From assembly GCF_016545825.1 (NCBI RefSeq), contig NC_052618.1, positions 19,791,561-19,855,560 on the forward strand: DNA of 64,000 nucleotides, given 5' to 3'. Under the pieces are notes generated by a model. It worked only from the letters and a program-made list of their open reading frames with translations. It was not told where the DNA came from and ran no database searches. The stretch comes from Eucalyptus grandis. Lineage: Eukaryota > Streptophyta > Magnoliopsida > Myrtales > Myrtaceae. Numbering within the stretch: the stretch's first letter is position 1; every line of letters begins with the position of its first letter. The position numbers and the translations under genes are program-made. This document shows positions 23,943 through 36,212 of the stretch, piece by piece.

Positions 23943-25330
23943 AGATGTGATATTGAGAATCCGGATTCACAATGCAACGTCAAGAGCGTCGATGTTCATG
24001 GGGTTGCCTCCTGGCCCATTCACATATCCAACGAGCAACCCATCAAAACCTTGTAGGGGACTAATCCTATCGCCGTTTGCCTCCCTAATGATAACCACAT
24101 CTGCTCAATTGTTTACGCATCCCCCAAGGGAGACTTTTTCCAAGACCTCCAATCATATAGGACAAGCTATTTTTTCTCATAAGAATCATTCGGAGTTCGA
24201 ATCCTTCAATGGCTGTAACATTGGGTGTTATCTCCTATCAATGATGGTTATTGTGTTCAGTCTAATTGACATCCCATCCAAAAGTCGTGCATGGATAAGG
24301 TTTACTCTGTGATGTGCATGGCCTTAATATTATCCACGGTCACATTTTTTATGCCTATGGTCCTACTAAGCAAGGAAGGAGAAACAGAGGACAAAAAGAT
24401 CGCATTTACTCATGTAAAAGAGGGAGTTGCAGTCATTGTATGGTCGGTACAGATGGGGGTCATTTCATTGGGTCAGATTTTTAGGTTCATTGCGTGAAAG
24501 ATTCGTATGTCTTTTTTCTTGTTCTTTTTTTAGGGAGTCTCAATTTCTATGGAAGCATGTGGATACTTTTGCATTTAGTCTTTTTTTTCATTAATAAAGA
24601 TGTCAAATGTTTGACTTGACACCTTGAAGGTACGCAACTAGTTTAATCATAATAAAAGTTTACACGAACAAGGCGGTTTTACTTGAAGGTGTCGAGTCGA
24701 ACATGTGAAATTTTTATTGATGAAAAAAAAAGATTAAATGCAAAAAAATTCACAAGCTTCCATAGAAATTCAAACCCTCCCTCCAAAAAAAAAAAAAAAG
24801 ACATACAAATCTTTCACACAAAGAACCTGAAAATCGACCAATGAAATGACCCCGTCAATACCGACCATGCAACGACTGCAACTCCTCTTCTACATGAGTA
24901 TATGCGATCTTTCCATCCTCTCAAGCTTCTCCTTCTTTGCGCATGACCATAGGCATCGAGAATGTGACCATGGATAATATTAAGCCACCCACGTCACAGA
25001 GTAAACCTTGTCCATGCACGACTTTTAGATGAGATGCCAATTAGACTAAACACAATAACTATCATTGATAGGAGATAACACCCAGTGTTACAACCATTGA
25101 AGGATTCGAACTCCGAATGATTCTTATGGGAGAAAATAGCTTGTCCTGTATGATTGGAGGCCTCGAAAAAAGTCCTCCCTGAGCGATGCGCAAACAATTG
25201 AGCAGATGTGGTAGCCACGGCGATAGGATTGGTCTCCTTTGATGGGATGCCCATCGGATACATGGATGGACCAGAGACGATCCCATAGACATCGACACTC
25301 TGACGGTGTCATGAATCCGGGATTCTAAGC
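23943..25330. repeat. Long palindrome, copy B
   Basis: Same palindrome as at 1-1,430, with arms about 23,943-24,631 and 24,678-25,330. The loop at 24,632-24,677 is in the opposite orientation to the loop in copy A. The right arm carries several small deletions relative to A. Confidence 0.85.
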
Positions 25331-27360
25331 CGAAGGGCCCGGGAGCGGAACCACTGACGTCATGCACAATTTTGCGCCCGGGTATTAGAGTGGATATTGT
25401 AGAGCTTGTATAGGTTGTGAAAGTGGAATTTAACCCCGACCTTGACCTTTGTTGTTAGTAGGTCATGTAGGAGTCGTTTTGTAGTAAGTTTGTACATATC
25501 ATACTCCTTGGGTTAACCTATTAATGACTAAATCACGCTTTGTGAAAAATTGTTGTGTTTGTACTATCCCTATTTCGATGGTTGACTGGGTGTGTATTTA
25601 ATTCGCACGCATGCGTTTAATCGAAATATTAAAAGAATGGGTCGACGACGCATCCTATGACATTGCATTTCTAATCGATCGCCGAGAGATGTGCACGTAC
25701 TCGGGATTCGAGGCATGACATCCCTGCCCGAAATGGTATCAGAGCCTAGTCAATGTCTAGAGTGATAAGGGGCAATGGGTTATGGAATAGTTAGTAGGAA
25801 AAGCATTTTCCTTATGCTTGTGATTGATTGATTATTTTGTACGGATCACTCAGATTCTAATTCCGTGTTAGAATTGGAAAGTATGTTTCTGTAAAAAAAA
25901 GGTCCTCAGACCATATAGGTAATCTTTAGGGTAAATAAAATATGGAAGCTTATTTCATGGTAAAAACAACGCCCGGTTCACTCCAATCTTAGTATTGTTT
26001 ATTTAGATAAAAGAAGCCAGGGCTTACAAGAATCCCTTATATCTCAGCCTAAGAGTATTGTTCAAGCGGTAGGGCTAGGGTGTAGGAGGAGGATGAGCAT
26101 GAAACCTAAAGATTCAACATCCCGCCTGTAGGATACTAGTCCAACTCGCAGTTACCTATTCAGGATAGGTTTGTTCCACACTAGAATCAGCATCTGGAGA
26201 ATCCTATTTAGGGTTCTTTTTCTCTATATCTAAGGGAGGACCCTATAACATCAAAACAGTCCGAAATACCTAACCCCTGTTTCCACATCACGTTCAAAAT
26301 ATATGGGAGAAATTCACCCTGCGAGATGAGAGATCCTGAGCAAATAGCCCCTTGAAGAAGGGCTATAGTAGCTGTGACAGGTGCCAGAGGAAGGGCGCCG
26401 AGATGAGCGAGTGCTAGAGGTAAAGCATCAACTTTGGCTAGTACTGGGGGAAGAGTACCACCTCAAGCTGGTGCTAACAAAGGAGCACCAGGTGATCTTA
26501 GGTTGGATGGGACTGTGCAGCGTTAGAAACTCTAGGGAATATAATCGGTTAGCAAGCTCAAAACCAAGTTACTGCTCTTTTGCTATCGCACTTGCTAAAG
26601 TCCCACCATGAAATGGGAATGGTGAACAACTCATGCATAAGCTGGTGGAGTAGTTCCTGAAACTAAAACCACCAAGGTTCACTGAGCGAGCGATCCATAA
26701 GATGTAACCTTCGGATCTCGAGAACTAGAGAAAGTCTTCACACCGCCGAGATGCTCTGAAGAAGACAAGGTAGCCTTGACTGTCTACCAGTTACAAGGTA
26801 ACGTGAGTACTTTGTGGGAAGCCACCAAATGAAGAGTATTTCTCGAAAGTACGGTCCCAGAGTGGGATGCCTACGTTGAGGCCTTCTACGGAAAGTACAT
26901 TTCAAATTGTGTGCGAGAGCAGAAAATGGCCAAGTTCCAACATCTTCGTCAAAGTCAAATGTTCGTGGACCAATATGAAGCAAAGTTTGCTGAGTTGTCC
27001 AAGTATGCACCGAGGCTAATTGAGGACCCGATAGACGGGGTGAAGAGGTTCAAAGATGGTCTAAGGTCAGAGATCAAGGACCCGCTAGTACCACTGAATC
27101 TCAAAGAATATGATGAGTTGTACAAGAGGACCCAACTGATAGAGAGGAATCTAAACGAATGGGCTGCCGCATTTGGGTCGCGGTTTGTGCCAATAGAGAT
27201 AGCAACCAGTTTGGGAAGAGGCCAATAATGGGAGGAAAGTATTGCATTCCTCTCAACCAAGAGGGTGGAATTGGGAAGCCGGCACTCAACTCGAATGGCA
27301 AGTCGTGCGAGTACCCCCCCTCCCCCTCCCCTCTCGTCATTAATTTTCTGTTCTGTTCTG
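25331..27360 (+). mobile_element. Truncated LTR retrotransposon: LTR end, PBS, broken gag (copy B)
   Basis: Duplicate of 1,431-3,150. The primer-binding site TGGTATCAGAGC is perfect at 25,734-25,745. The gag reading frame is open mainly at 26,911-27,228 (EAKFAELSKYAPRLIEDP region) and is broken upstream by substitutions and small indels. About 420 bp at 25,893-26,316 is inserted between the PBS and gag relative to copy A. No pol region is present. Confidence 0.75.
25893..26316. mobile_element. Insertion of about 420 bp specific to copy B
   Basis: Copy A runs directly from the sequence at about 1,978 to CCCTGCGAGATGAG; copy B carries about 420 bp between these points. No TIR, poly(A) tail or clean target duplication is apparent, so its nature is unknown. 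A deletion from A is equally possible. Confidence 0.5.
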
Positions 27361-27475
27361 GCAGAGCACTTGCACTGTACACTAGATACGAGCAGTCTAA
27401 AAGAAAATTTGAAGTACAAAAAGGACTAATATAACGGTCCCTAGTATTTTCAAAAGCAGAAGAAAACAAAAAAAC

Positions 27476-30400
27476 CTTGCAGATGGTAAGGTTCCCATGA
27501 GCTGATCAAATGGTTTGAAAGGCTCTCCCAAGAAGAATGTGATCTCCAAGCCAGCTAAATCCTCGAGATCAGAAGCAAATGGAGCATGATGGAATGGATA
27601 GTACTTGAACAAGCATGTATACAACTTTCAATAATTCAGATATAAAAAATAGGCTAATAAAAACTAGTGTAGCATGAAAACCAAATTGCAACTTAACAGT
27701 AGCACTGACAGTAGGGAAATCATAGTATGGTTATTCAATGCATTTCGAGTAAAGCTACCCAGAAAATGAAGCATGCAGGATTCATCTGACTAAACAAAAT
27801 AACAAGATCTTTGCTCAATATCCCAGTAGGAGGTCTTCAAAGTACCGTCCAATACACACAGTTTATAAGCACATTCTAGGCAATGGAATCGGATAATTGC
27901 TATTAAAAGGCACGTCAAGATGGATTAGTATTGTTTCTTGCAGACCTTAATGGTAAAACTCACCGTTGCCAGGATCGAACACCTTGGTAATAATACCAAC
28001 AGACCCAACGTAAACCTTTGATGTATTTCAAAACCTGCAAAGTAGAAATGCCATCAACCATTAACCTCGATACAAAACTGCAGTTGTAATAATTAGACAG
28101 ATAGGAAAATACTAGCAATTGAGAACTTCACAAACAAAAGAAATAACAGTTATCCAAGGGCAAATGTACTGATGAGGCCACACAATCTATGAGAAGGAAC
28201 TGCGGCCGAAACTGAAGCATCTGACAATGAGGAAATCATCCAATTGATAAGTCCATGATATATCTTTACGATGCTAAAGAGGTAGTAAGATAATAGCATT
28301 CTAGGACTTCACAAACAAGAGAAATTAACATTTTTCCAAGGGCAAATATATTGAAGAAGCCACACAATCTGGAATGAGGAACTGAAGTGAAACCGAAGCT
28401 TCTGACAACGAGAACTCATCCAATTAATAAGTCCATGACATATATTTACAATGCGAAAGATAGGCACTGTCAACATGAAAAAATCCTCCAAGTATCGTAC
28501 CCACAAAAATATCAAGTCACAAGGAAACCGCCACTCTTTTCTATCACGCTCAAATTCGGTACCTAGTGGCATATGCATTTGAACCATGCAAAGACCAAAT
28601 GCAACCACATAAGCATCTACTTGAGATACGTCAAAACATCTATTTGCTCTAGTAGGATTCAGATGGTACCAGCTTAGTTCACCAAAAACCATTTTGAACA
28701 AATGATGGAGCCAGAATGTTCCAGCTTAGTTCCTGGCATCAGAACATTCCAGCTTAGTTGACCCATACCCTTTTACCCAACAATAAAAAGAAAAGCTAAT
28801 GCCCTAATAGCAACATTTCTTCCAGAATATCTAACTGTCATACTTAAAATTGTCTAAGATAAGCAGAAGAATAAATTAGCCTCATCCGAAGTCCAAATGC
28901 AGTTGACTAAATGCTATTCAGATCCTTCTTCCATAGAAATCACCAAGCAAAACATTGGCTGTGAAAACTATCAGGTATACTCCTAAATAAATCAATCTCC
29001 ATAAAAGGAACACTTCCTATGAAAAATTAACGTAAAAAGAACTTCCCTCTTGATTCATATCAGAAAAAGGAATTATCAATGTCTTTCCTATTTAAAAGAA
29101 CACAGTTACAGCTCCTCAAAGCTACATAACTTCCACATCCACACAGATTTGCAATAAAAGTAGACATCTAAATGTAAAGGAACTGCTATTAAGAGATTCA
29201 GAGTCTAAAGACTGCTTTACCATCCAAACAAACTAAATCAATGCCACAAATAATCACAATAATTAAAATCAAGGAGAGTAAGCACAGAACACTGTAAAAC
29301 AAATATATATTAAGTTACCAAGACAAACAAGACGAAATAAAAGCAAAATAATTATGAGAAATAATACTGATATTAAAGTAAGTAAACTGAATGCTTCAAG
29401 ATACAAAGAAAAAAATTACCGTTTCCTTCTTAACTCTCTCTATCTCCTCAGGAGTTGACACATGAAATTTCTCTGCATAATACCTTTCCTTGTATCCAGG
29501 CTCCCTTAATCTAACCTGATTCCAAACCATAGTGTATCAAACTCAAGAATTGATTATTTAGCTCGTAAAGCTTCTCATGTTTCCTTTGAGATATTATAAT
29601 TCATCCACAAAAATAACACATCAAAAGTCAAACTTTTCAATTTATCTGACTACTCAAAATATGTAAAAGGTAGACCATTCTCTTCAGAACGCTTAAAAAT
29701 GGTATCTTCACTCATAAAATGTTCACTTAAGAGCATACGGAAAAAAAGAATCACAGTTCAATGGTACACTGTGTGAAACTTAGCTTCTCCCATCAGCTCA
29801 GCGCCCCGCCTCCCCCCCCCCATAAAAAAAACGGACACAAGAAAAAATGAACATAGCAGAAATACTCTGGCCCCCAAAAAAGAGTAGCGTCAACACCATT
29901 TAAGCTCATGTATGGTACACACTGGAGTCCATAAGACATCACTCATCATATAAGACTATGCTTTCAGTTAGACAGCGCAAGAGTTAAATAATGCTAAAAT
30001 CTATTGAACAGAGAGGTCGGAGTAACCAAAGCTAGGAAGATATAAAAGGAGCCACTTAAAGATTGATTCGTTCAACTTGTTAAGTGCACATCTTTTCAGT
30101 GCACCTGATCTCTTTATTAAATCCCAACCTACAATCAGAGAACAAAATCAAACTTAATGATAGTCCCCGCCCAAACAAAACCACATCATCTTTATTGATT
30201 ACAGAAACTATGACTTGCCCCATATCAATTGCCTTTGATCAACTGAAAGTGCAAAACAGAAGATATTCAATTACCACACAAGTAAAGGAGAAAATCAACT
30301 CTTTGCATACCTTGTCAACAACTGGACTTTGTAATTCTTCTGATGACTCTTCTTGATCTAGATCTCATTTCTTCATTATTCTCCAATGCCTAGAGAAAAT

Positions 30401-31623
30401 GTTGAGCATAAAGTTAAATAGGACTGAGTGCTGGCATATGTATTGTACTCACTAGTCTGTACTAAAAGTGTCGCATGCTTTAATTGATTATGAGTCCTGA
30501 ACGACTATTTTCAATGGAATTAAAAAATAAATAAATAAAAAATATATTTCCACTCCACTTGTTCCACGAATAACACCAAAAGAAACTGAAAGAATTTGAA
30601 TCATTCTTCGAATTCTCCATCACATGCTGCCTTACAAACAGATTGAATTTATAGCATTCGTAAATGACCAAAGTTACCTGCTGTATGCGAGCCTGCTTCT
30701 GAAAATTTTGATATTCGTAGACAGCAACAGAGTGGATAAAATGTTCTACTCTGTCTAACATGACCTGGACACGAGAAAGAAATTAAAACTCCTCATCAAA
30801 GATTGTCAATACATTAAATTTTACAAGAAATGAATAGACTAATGGATTCACACAACCATCACAAACTAGGATTTGTTGGATTTTCTACCAAAACCTTAAA
30901 ATATATATATATGAAAAAATAGACTCTGCATATACCAACTGATTTGAGGTGTTCACTAAATAAAATCAAATTTGCAAGAGTTAAAACAAAAATATAAGAA
31001 AAAACGCAAAATAGAAAATGTCTTTCCAAAAACATACTGACAGAAAATAGTTATGGCAGCTAAAAATAACTAGAAAAGCCTTGTGGAAACCACATCCTAA
31101 AGAAGAAATAAACTCTTCAACAAACAAGAACATGTAACCCGAACAACTAGTATTAGTGCAACCAACCCACGAATTCATCATCCAACCACAACATTACCCA
31201 ACTGGAAACTGCATATCAAAGGATGCATAATGAAACTACCTCGCCTGCTTCAGTAAGGTAACCTCCCATGGCAGTAAACCCCTCCTATAAACCATCACCA
31301 GTAAATTGATAGCACCCTGAAGAACAGAAAGATGCACAATGAGCATTCTAAGTCCGCATAATTAGTGAGCACACAGAATAAACCCAAGGAAAACCACCAG
31401 GTTAGCATGAAATCGTGTCTCTGTTAGGCGAAAAGTTGTGAACATCTTAGTTCGCGATTGCTTGCTGCCACGCTTAATAGTGATCTGATCAAAGGACCTA
31501 GAAGGAACGCACGCACGTACCCTGCCGTCGGGGTGAAAGCACGGATGGATGATCCTCGACGACGTCGGCGATCGAGCTCGGGTACCGATCGGCGAGCCAC
31601 CGATAGAAGGCGGGGACTCCCAT
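27476..31623 (-). pseudogene. XRN4/XRN3-type 5'-3' exoribonuclease pseudogene (copy B)
   Basis: Duplicate of the XRN pseudogene at 3,401-7,667 with the same exon set. The first exon (31,623-31,521) has lost 79 bp, removing the codons between DVVED and IIHPCF. The middle catalytic exons are missing exactly as in A, so that loss predates the duplication. The exon carrying LKYI (near 27,960-28,030) lacks the stop codon seen in A and reads YYYQGVRSWQ. The final recognisable exon is 27,603-27,476. The frame break in the exon with EESSEELQSPVVD is shared with A. Confidence 0.85.
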
Positions 31624-31658
31624 GGCGCGGCCGTTCTCCGGCGAGTCAACTCGGAGAT

Positions 31659-31694
<36 letters not shown>
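31659..31694 (+). repeat. (GA)n microsatellite upstream of XRN pseudogene B
   Basis: GA repeat of about 36 bp. The corresponding site in copy A (about 7,705-7,720) has only about 16 bp, so the repeat length changed after duplication. Confidence 0.9.
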
Positions 31695-31696
<2 letters not shown>

Positions 31697-32384
31697 AGAT
31701 GGTTCGAGAAGTTTGAAATTAGCATTATAATCTTTGAGAATCCCGGTTAGCTAGAATAATGGAAAAGATAATTTAATTTGTAGCCAATCACAAGTGAGTG
31801 TATCTCCAATGGTGTTTCAAAATCAAACTCAATCTCAATCAAAAGATCTTACTTTAAATTTTGTAGAGCGTTTCTTTTTTTTGCATTATTTAAATATTAT
31901 GGATAGAATTGGATTTATTTTACGCGTCTAAATAGACGAGAACTTATCCATGCAAAAAGCTTATTCTCATGGCCTCATCATGCCACCTAATTTAATTAAT
32001 GTTCAACTTTGGATACGGTGATAAAAATGTCTGAAACTATTCAAACTTTTACTAGTCATTGCTAGTGAGTGAGGACAATAGTCATTCATTGCGGACCCGT
32101 GAACTCTAGACCGCTAAAGTCTAAACTTGGACGGGATATAAGAGATGTGATTTTAGAGTGTATTTATTTCGTGAAAAATATATAATTTGTAAAATATTTT
32201 CATCATCCATGAAAATAGTATGAATTGTTATTGATAATGCAAATATTTTTCATTAACTAATTATTTCAAGTGATATAAGTGATTATTTTTAGAATAAAAT
32301 ACTTTCTAAGTCATTAATTTCCCATGAAATAAACAAAATCTGAATCTTTATGTTTAATTTTAAGTCTCAATTTGTAATTATTTA

Positions 32385-33141
32385 GGGCCCATTTGTTTGT
32401 ATTTACTCGGGCGCGTTTGTTTATGTTTCGTTTCGAGGAACAATTTTTTACTGAAAAATGCGTTTGGTAAACTTATTCCGGAATAAAAAATAATAGAAAC
32501 ATGTTTGGTAAATTTATGTTTTTTTTGTTTCTTTTAATTTTTTAATTTTAATTTTCCTTTTTTTCTTTATTTTTCTTATTTTATTTTATTTTTCCTTTTT
32601 TTCTTCTTTTAACCGCTCACCGACCTCGGTCATGGCCGGCGATCAGCCAACGAGGGCCGGTGGCCTCGCCCGATCACGGCGAGGCTTGCCGGCCTCGCCG
32701 AGGCCGAGCCTCGCCGTGGTTGGGCGAGGCTCGGCCTCGGCGAGACCGAGCTCCCCAACCACCGGTCACCCGGTGGTTCGGCGTCGCCCGAGCCTCTCGC
32801 CGGGCTGGCGACGCTCCGGCGAGGTCGCCAACCATAGTCGAGGCCGGCAATGCTCGGCCTCGCCGGGCCAATCGCCGGCCATGGCCGAGGCCGGCGATCG
32901 GCCAAAGAAAAAGAAGAAGAAAAAAAGGAGAGAAAAATTTGTTCTTAAAAATTGTTTCAGAAACAAGAAACAAGTTTTTTTTTTATTTGTTTCTGTTCTA
33001 ATTTTGTTCCCTGAAACAAAAAAACATATTTTGAACAAAAACGCAAACAAACGTGTTTATGTTCTTTTTTTTTGTTCCCCTGAACAAAAAAACAGAAAAT
33101 CTGTTCATAAACAAAAAATAAAAACGCAACCATGCACGCCC
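32385..33141. mobile_element. PIF/Harbinger-like MITE with GC-rich core (copy B)
   Basis: The element spans GGGCCC at 32,385 to GCACGCCC at 33,141 with TTA at 32,382-32,384 and 33,142-33,144. An alternative left end is GGGCGCGTTTG at 32,409. Arms carry CGTTTGGTAAAC and GGAATAAAA motifs; the right end matches the right end of the 4.5-kb element in A. The GC-rich core at 32,625-32,905 is filled with GGCCTCGCC/GGCGAGGC. It has no counterpart in A. The long frames in the core on both strands are composition artefacts. Confidence 0.65.
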
Positions 33142-33536
33142 TTATTTTGCCAATCTTAATTCTGGAAATTAAATTACAAGAGCCTCTCCCATGACACCAA
33201 GATAAATGTAGACATCAAACCGGCCGCCCTCACCGGAGTCTCCCTGCCCGGTCCGCAAATGATGCAATGCTCTTTGTCTTTATATTTATTTGCTAAGTTT
33301 GTCGGTCAAAGTTTTTATTTTTCTTTTCTTTTTTTCTCGTCGTGGCTATTAGTATTAATGAAACAAAATAGAGAGATCAAAGCGAAATCCCCTGTATTTC
33401 CATGAAAAATACTAACATCTCAAAATTTTCTTGACTAAATATAAAATATTTTAGAAAAGTACAACGATTCTAGGTAATTAATTTCTTCCGATTAAATTGA
33501 AGGGACAAATAATTTGCAATTAGAGTTCAGCAAATC

Positions 33537-33850
33537 TTTCGTAACTATCTTCATTTGAAGACGGACTTTGTCAGACTTGTGACTTTCGTTGATGCCGATA
33601 CCCTGGTCCGGTCAATATTGTCGTCGACCGGGAGACCTAATAAAAAAATTTATAATATTCGAGGACTCGTTTGCACAAACTGGAAAAGATGATAGTAATA
33701 CAATGACTAAAAAAGTCAACGTGTTCATGTCGTCACCTTCGCGCGTGCTACACTTCGTACTGTGTTCGCTCGAGATGCTGATTTCGCCCAAGGCTCGATT
33801 CTGATGTGATTCCCGCGAAGTAGCCTTGAGCTACTTTGCTTCCTTCTAGA
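33537..33850. other. Short spacer, nothing recognised
   Basis: Between the end of duplication B and the start of the MDP1-derived duplication. No feature seen except a weak hairpin near 33,810-33,845. Confidence 0.5.
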
Positions 33851-33954
33851 GAACGATGACTAATTTTTGGTTCTTATGGCTTCTATGGTGGATTGTGTGT
33901 AACACCACCGGTTCTTCGTGCTTATTTGAGGAAGTATACCTTTGACTTTTACAG

Positions 33955-34122
33955 GTTTCAAAAATGGGAGTAACAAGTATTTTGGTCGGTAATGGTGTAA
34001 ACCTTGGAGCATTCAGACAAGGGCTAGCAAAATTCTCTGAGAGTTTTAACACAGTTGAGAAGAATAAGCAGAGATGGCGCACAAAGTTCACCAAAGATGC
34101 AGATTCATCTGAGAAAAAGTAA
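33955..34122 (+). pseudogene. MDP1 last-exon duplicate
   Basis: This exon begins after an AG with VSKMGVTSILVGNGVNLGA and ends KDADSSEKK-stop (TAA at 34,120-34,122). It matches exon 4 of MDP1 at 45,663-45,830 with very few changes, for example ENF to ESF and a TAA in place of TGA. Exons 1-3 with the catalytic aspartates are not present upstream, so it cannot encode a phosphatase. Confidence 0.85.
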
Positions 34123-35438
34123 TGGAATTGAATGTAAGGTTTTGTGGGGATGGACTCTATCTATAAGGTACTGAAATGGCGACCAGTTACACTTCCAAAT
34201 TGCATTACAGTACAATATTCCATTTACTGATAGAATAGATGAAACCGTGGGTTATACCCTATTGATTACATTAGATGGAAATTTCCTCCAACAGAAAGTT
34301 GAAAGTTGCATATTGAATGGAGGACTACTCAGGTGTGAATTTCCATTGATTACTCACAATGTGGAAGTGCAAATGACAGTAAAGTCATTCTGAGTTTGTC
34401 CAAAATGTGTGAGGTTTTGTGGTATTTGCTTATTGTAGATTTCTCCCCCTCTTACTCTAATCCTGCTAGATAGGTTTTCTCTTTTGCATATCAATGTGAG
34501 ATCTTTGATGGAGATATACTAAATCCAAAGCACTGCGATTCACTTCACCCCATATTTGACAAAAGGGGACAAAAGCTACTTTGTTTAGAAAGTGACAGGT
34601 TTAAGATTGTGGAGTCATGATAGGAAATACCACCTTGGTCCCCTTAGTTTGCGCGTGTGCAGGTGACCACATATATGATTTACCATGAGCTGCCTCTATC
34701 AGTTCATCGAAGTGCAACAAGGAATCTCTCTCTCTCTCTCTCTCTCTCTGGCCATTCCATTGGAAAAGAAGGACAAACTTGGCCTTGAAGCCTTGAATCT
34801 GTACCTATATAATCATTCTACGCACTTTTATAGATCCTGTTAAATATGCAACTTATTGGAGGTAAACTGGCCTTCGTTTCCATCTGCAAACTTATTCATA
34901 GTGCTTATCGAAAAATCCCACTCTGGTGACTTTGATCCCTCGTTCACTCTTTGATATGAAAAAGCAATGTGTTCCATGGAAACCATTGACAAAAAGGAAA
35001 CGAATTTCAAGCAAAGATGAGCTACCATACCACATAGTGACTAATGAGAAGTTTCCATTAACAGCTGTCAATAACCCAGATTTCTAGTGAATTAGAGCTT
35101 ACGCTAACGTCTGAAATTCAGCAGCCCCGCCTGGCCTGCCAAGATCACTATTCGTTGAAGATGGAAAACTCCAGAGTAGGAATTATGACAAATACATTGT
35201 TTCGTAATTCATCATCCTAGAAAAGAATCAAGAACATTTTGATTTACACAAACTATACAACCGCCAAACATCACTCGACAAAAGTTTAAGAAGGAAAGAG
35301 CGATACTATCGCCATGGTAAGAAAAGTACAAAGATAAGAAAAGCAACACTCATGAGAATCAGGTCAGAATATCCACAAAGATCATTTTCCTTGGTCTCTT
35401 GATTGGGACTTCGAGAAGAAGACACCCCGCTAGTAATG

Positions 35439-36051
35439 CTAAAAAAAAAAGTGCCCGCACGCCGTTTCCACAATAAGCAATTGTTCGAGTTCTTCCCTAT
35501 GCCGTTCCAGGTCCTAAGATGGTAAAAGATATAAGTTATCAGCCCAAATTCACTGTAATAAGCAATAAGGCAGAAAAATAAAACACGGCAATGTGAAATT
35601 AGCCAACTGACTATTGACCTTCTTTAAAGCAAGTTTCGCTTTTGAACTCCAGCAAAGAAGACAATAACCAATGCTAAAAAACCAAAAGGAAACCTTAGTG
35701 CTTGTTCAGTTGAACAAATCAGCTTGGCATGTACTAGATTCTGATGAAGTTACGTTGTGGTTTCAGTGGCAAAGCCAATCGTGTCCGTAAGTTTTAGTAG
35801 TCATGTCAGCTTCTGAATGCAAGTGCTAGAGGAAATTAAGAACTGTAGTGATCATGTACGAGATAAGAAAGGATCATCCGCAAATGGTGAGACCACGTAT
35901 GGCCAATGCTACATCTAATAGCATGATTACAATGACTGCCGGAATGAGCACTAACCGAAACATTGTTTACCTCCAAGTCCTTCACCGCCTGCTCCCTTGA
36001 TTTTTCTTTCTTTTGTCGAGCACGTTTCAACAAGCCTGTGCACATAATTCC
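35439..36051 (-). pseudogene. COPI-associated-like membrane protein, last two exons duplicate
   Basis: Exon 36,051-35,971 encodes GLLKRARQKKEKSREQAVKDLE and exon 35,513-35,439 encodes DLERHREELEQLLIVE, followed by a tail ACGHFFF and TAG. It copies exons 5 and 6 of the gene at 47,271-49,452. The transmembrane exons are missing. Unlike the source gene it lacks the 40-bp tandem duplication in the last exon. Confidence 0.75.
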
Positions 36052-36157
36052 CTGTTCATCAATACCAAAGCAAAAGATTAAGCATCACTCTATTGCTCGG
36101 ATCCAAAAGTAATGGAAACTACAAAATTGTGTTAATCCAGTCCACCAGTAGGATCAC

Positions 36158-36212
36158 ATTCTTCATCAGATGTTTCTTTTTTTTTTTTGGTAAAAATTCT
36201 TCATCAGATGTT
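36158..36212 (-). mobile_element. Micro-insertion: TTTTACC + A12 with 17-bp target duplication
   Basis: ATTCTTCATCAGATGTT is perfectly duplicated at 36,158-36,174 and 36,196-36,212 around 21 nt, which on the minus strand read TTTTACC, 12 A, GA. The source locus near 47,990-48,005 has one copy and no insert. Same structure as the micro-insertion at 4,735-4,794. Confidence 0.8.

Larger units (their letters stand above)
23943..33536 (+). repeat. Segmental duplication, copy B
   Basis: Second copy of the block at 1-13,226. It starts exactly where window base 1 aligns, so the true left border may lie outside the window in A. B-specific features are a roughly 420-bp insertion at 25,893-26,316, a 79-bp deletion in the first XRN exon, a longer GA microsatellite at 31,659-31,694 and a MITE at 32,385-33,141. 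B keeps the uninterrupted TAA site (33,294-33,296) where A carries the 4.5-kb element. Confidence 0.9.

Noticed and set aside
32630..33160. Long Arg/Pro-rich frames on both strands
   Set aside because: They come from the GC-rich core of a MITE; codon-like openness on both strands reflects base composition.
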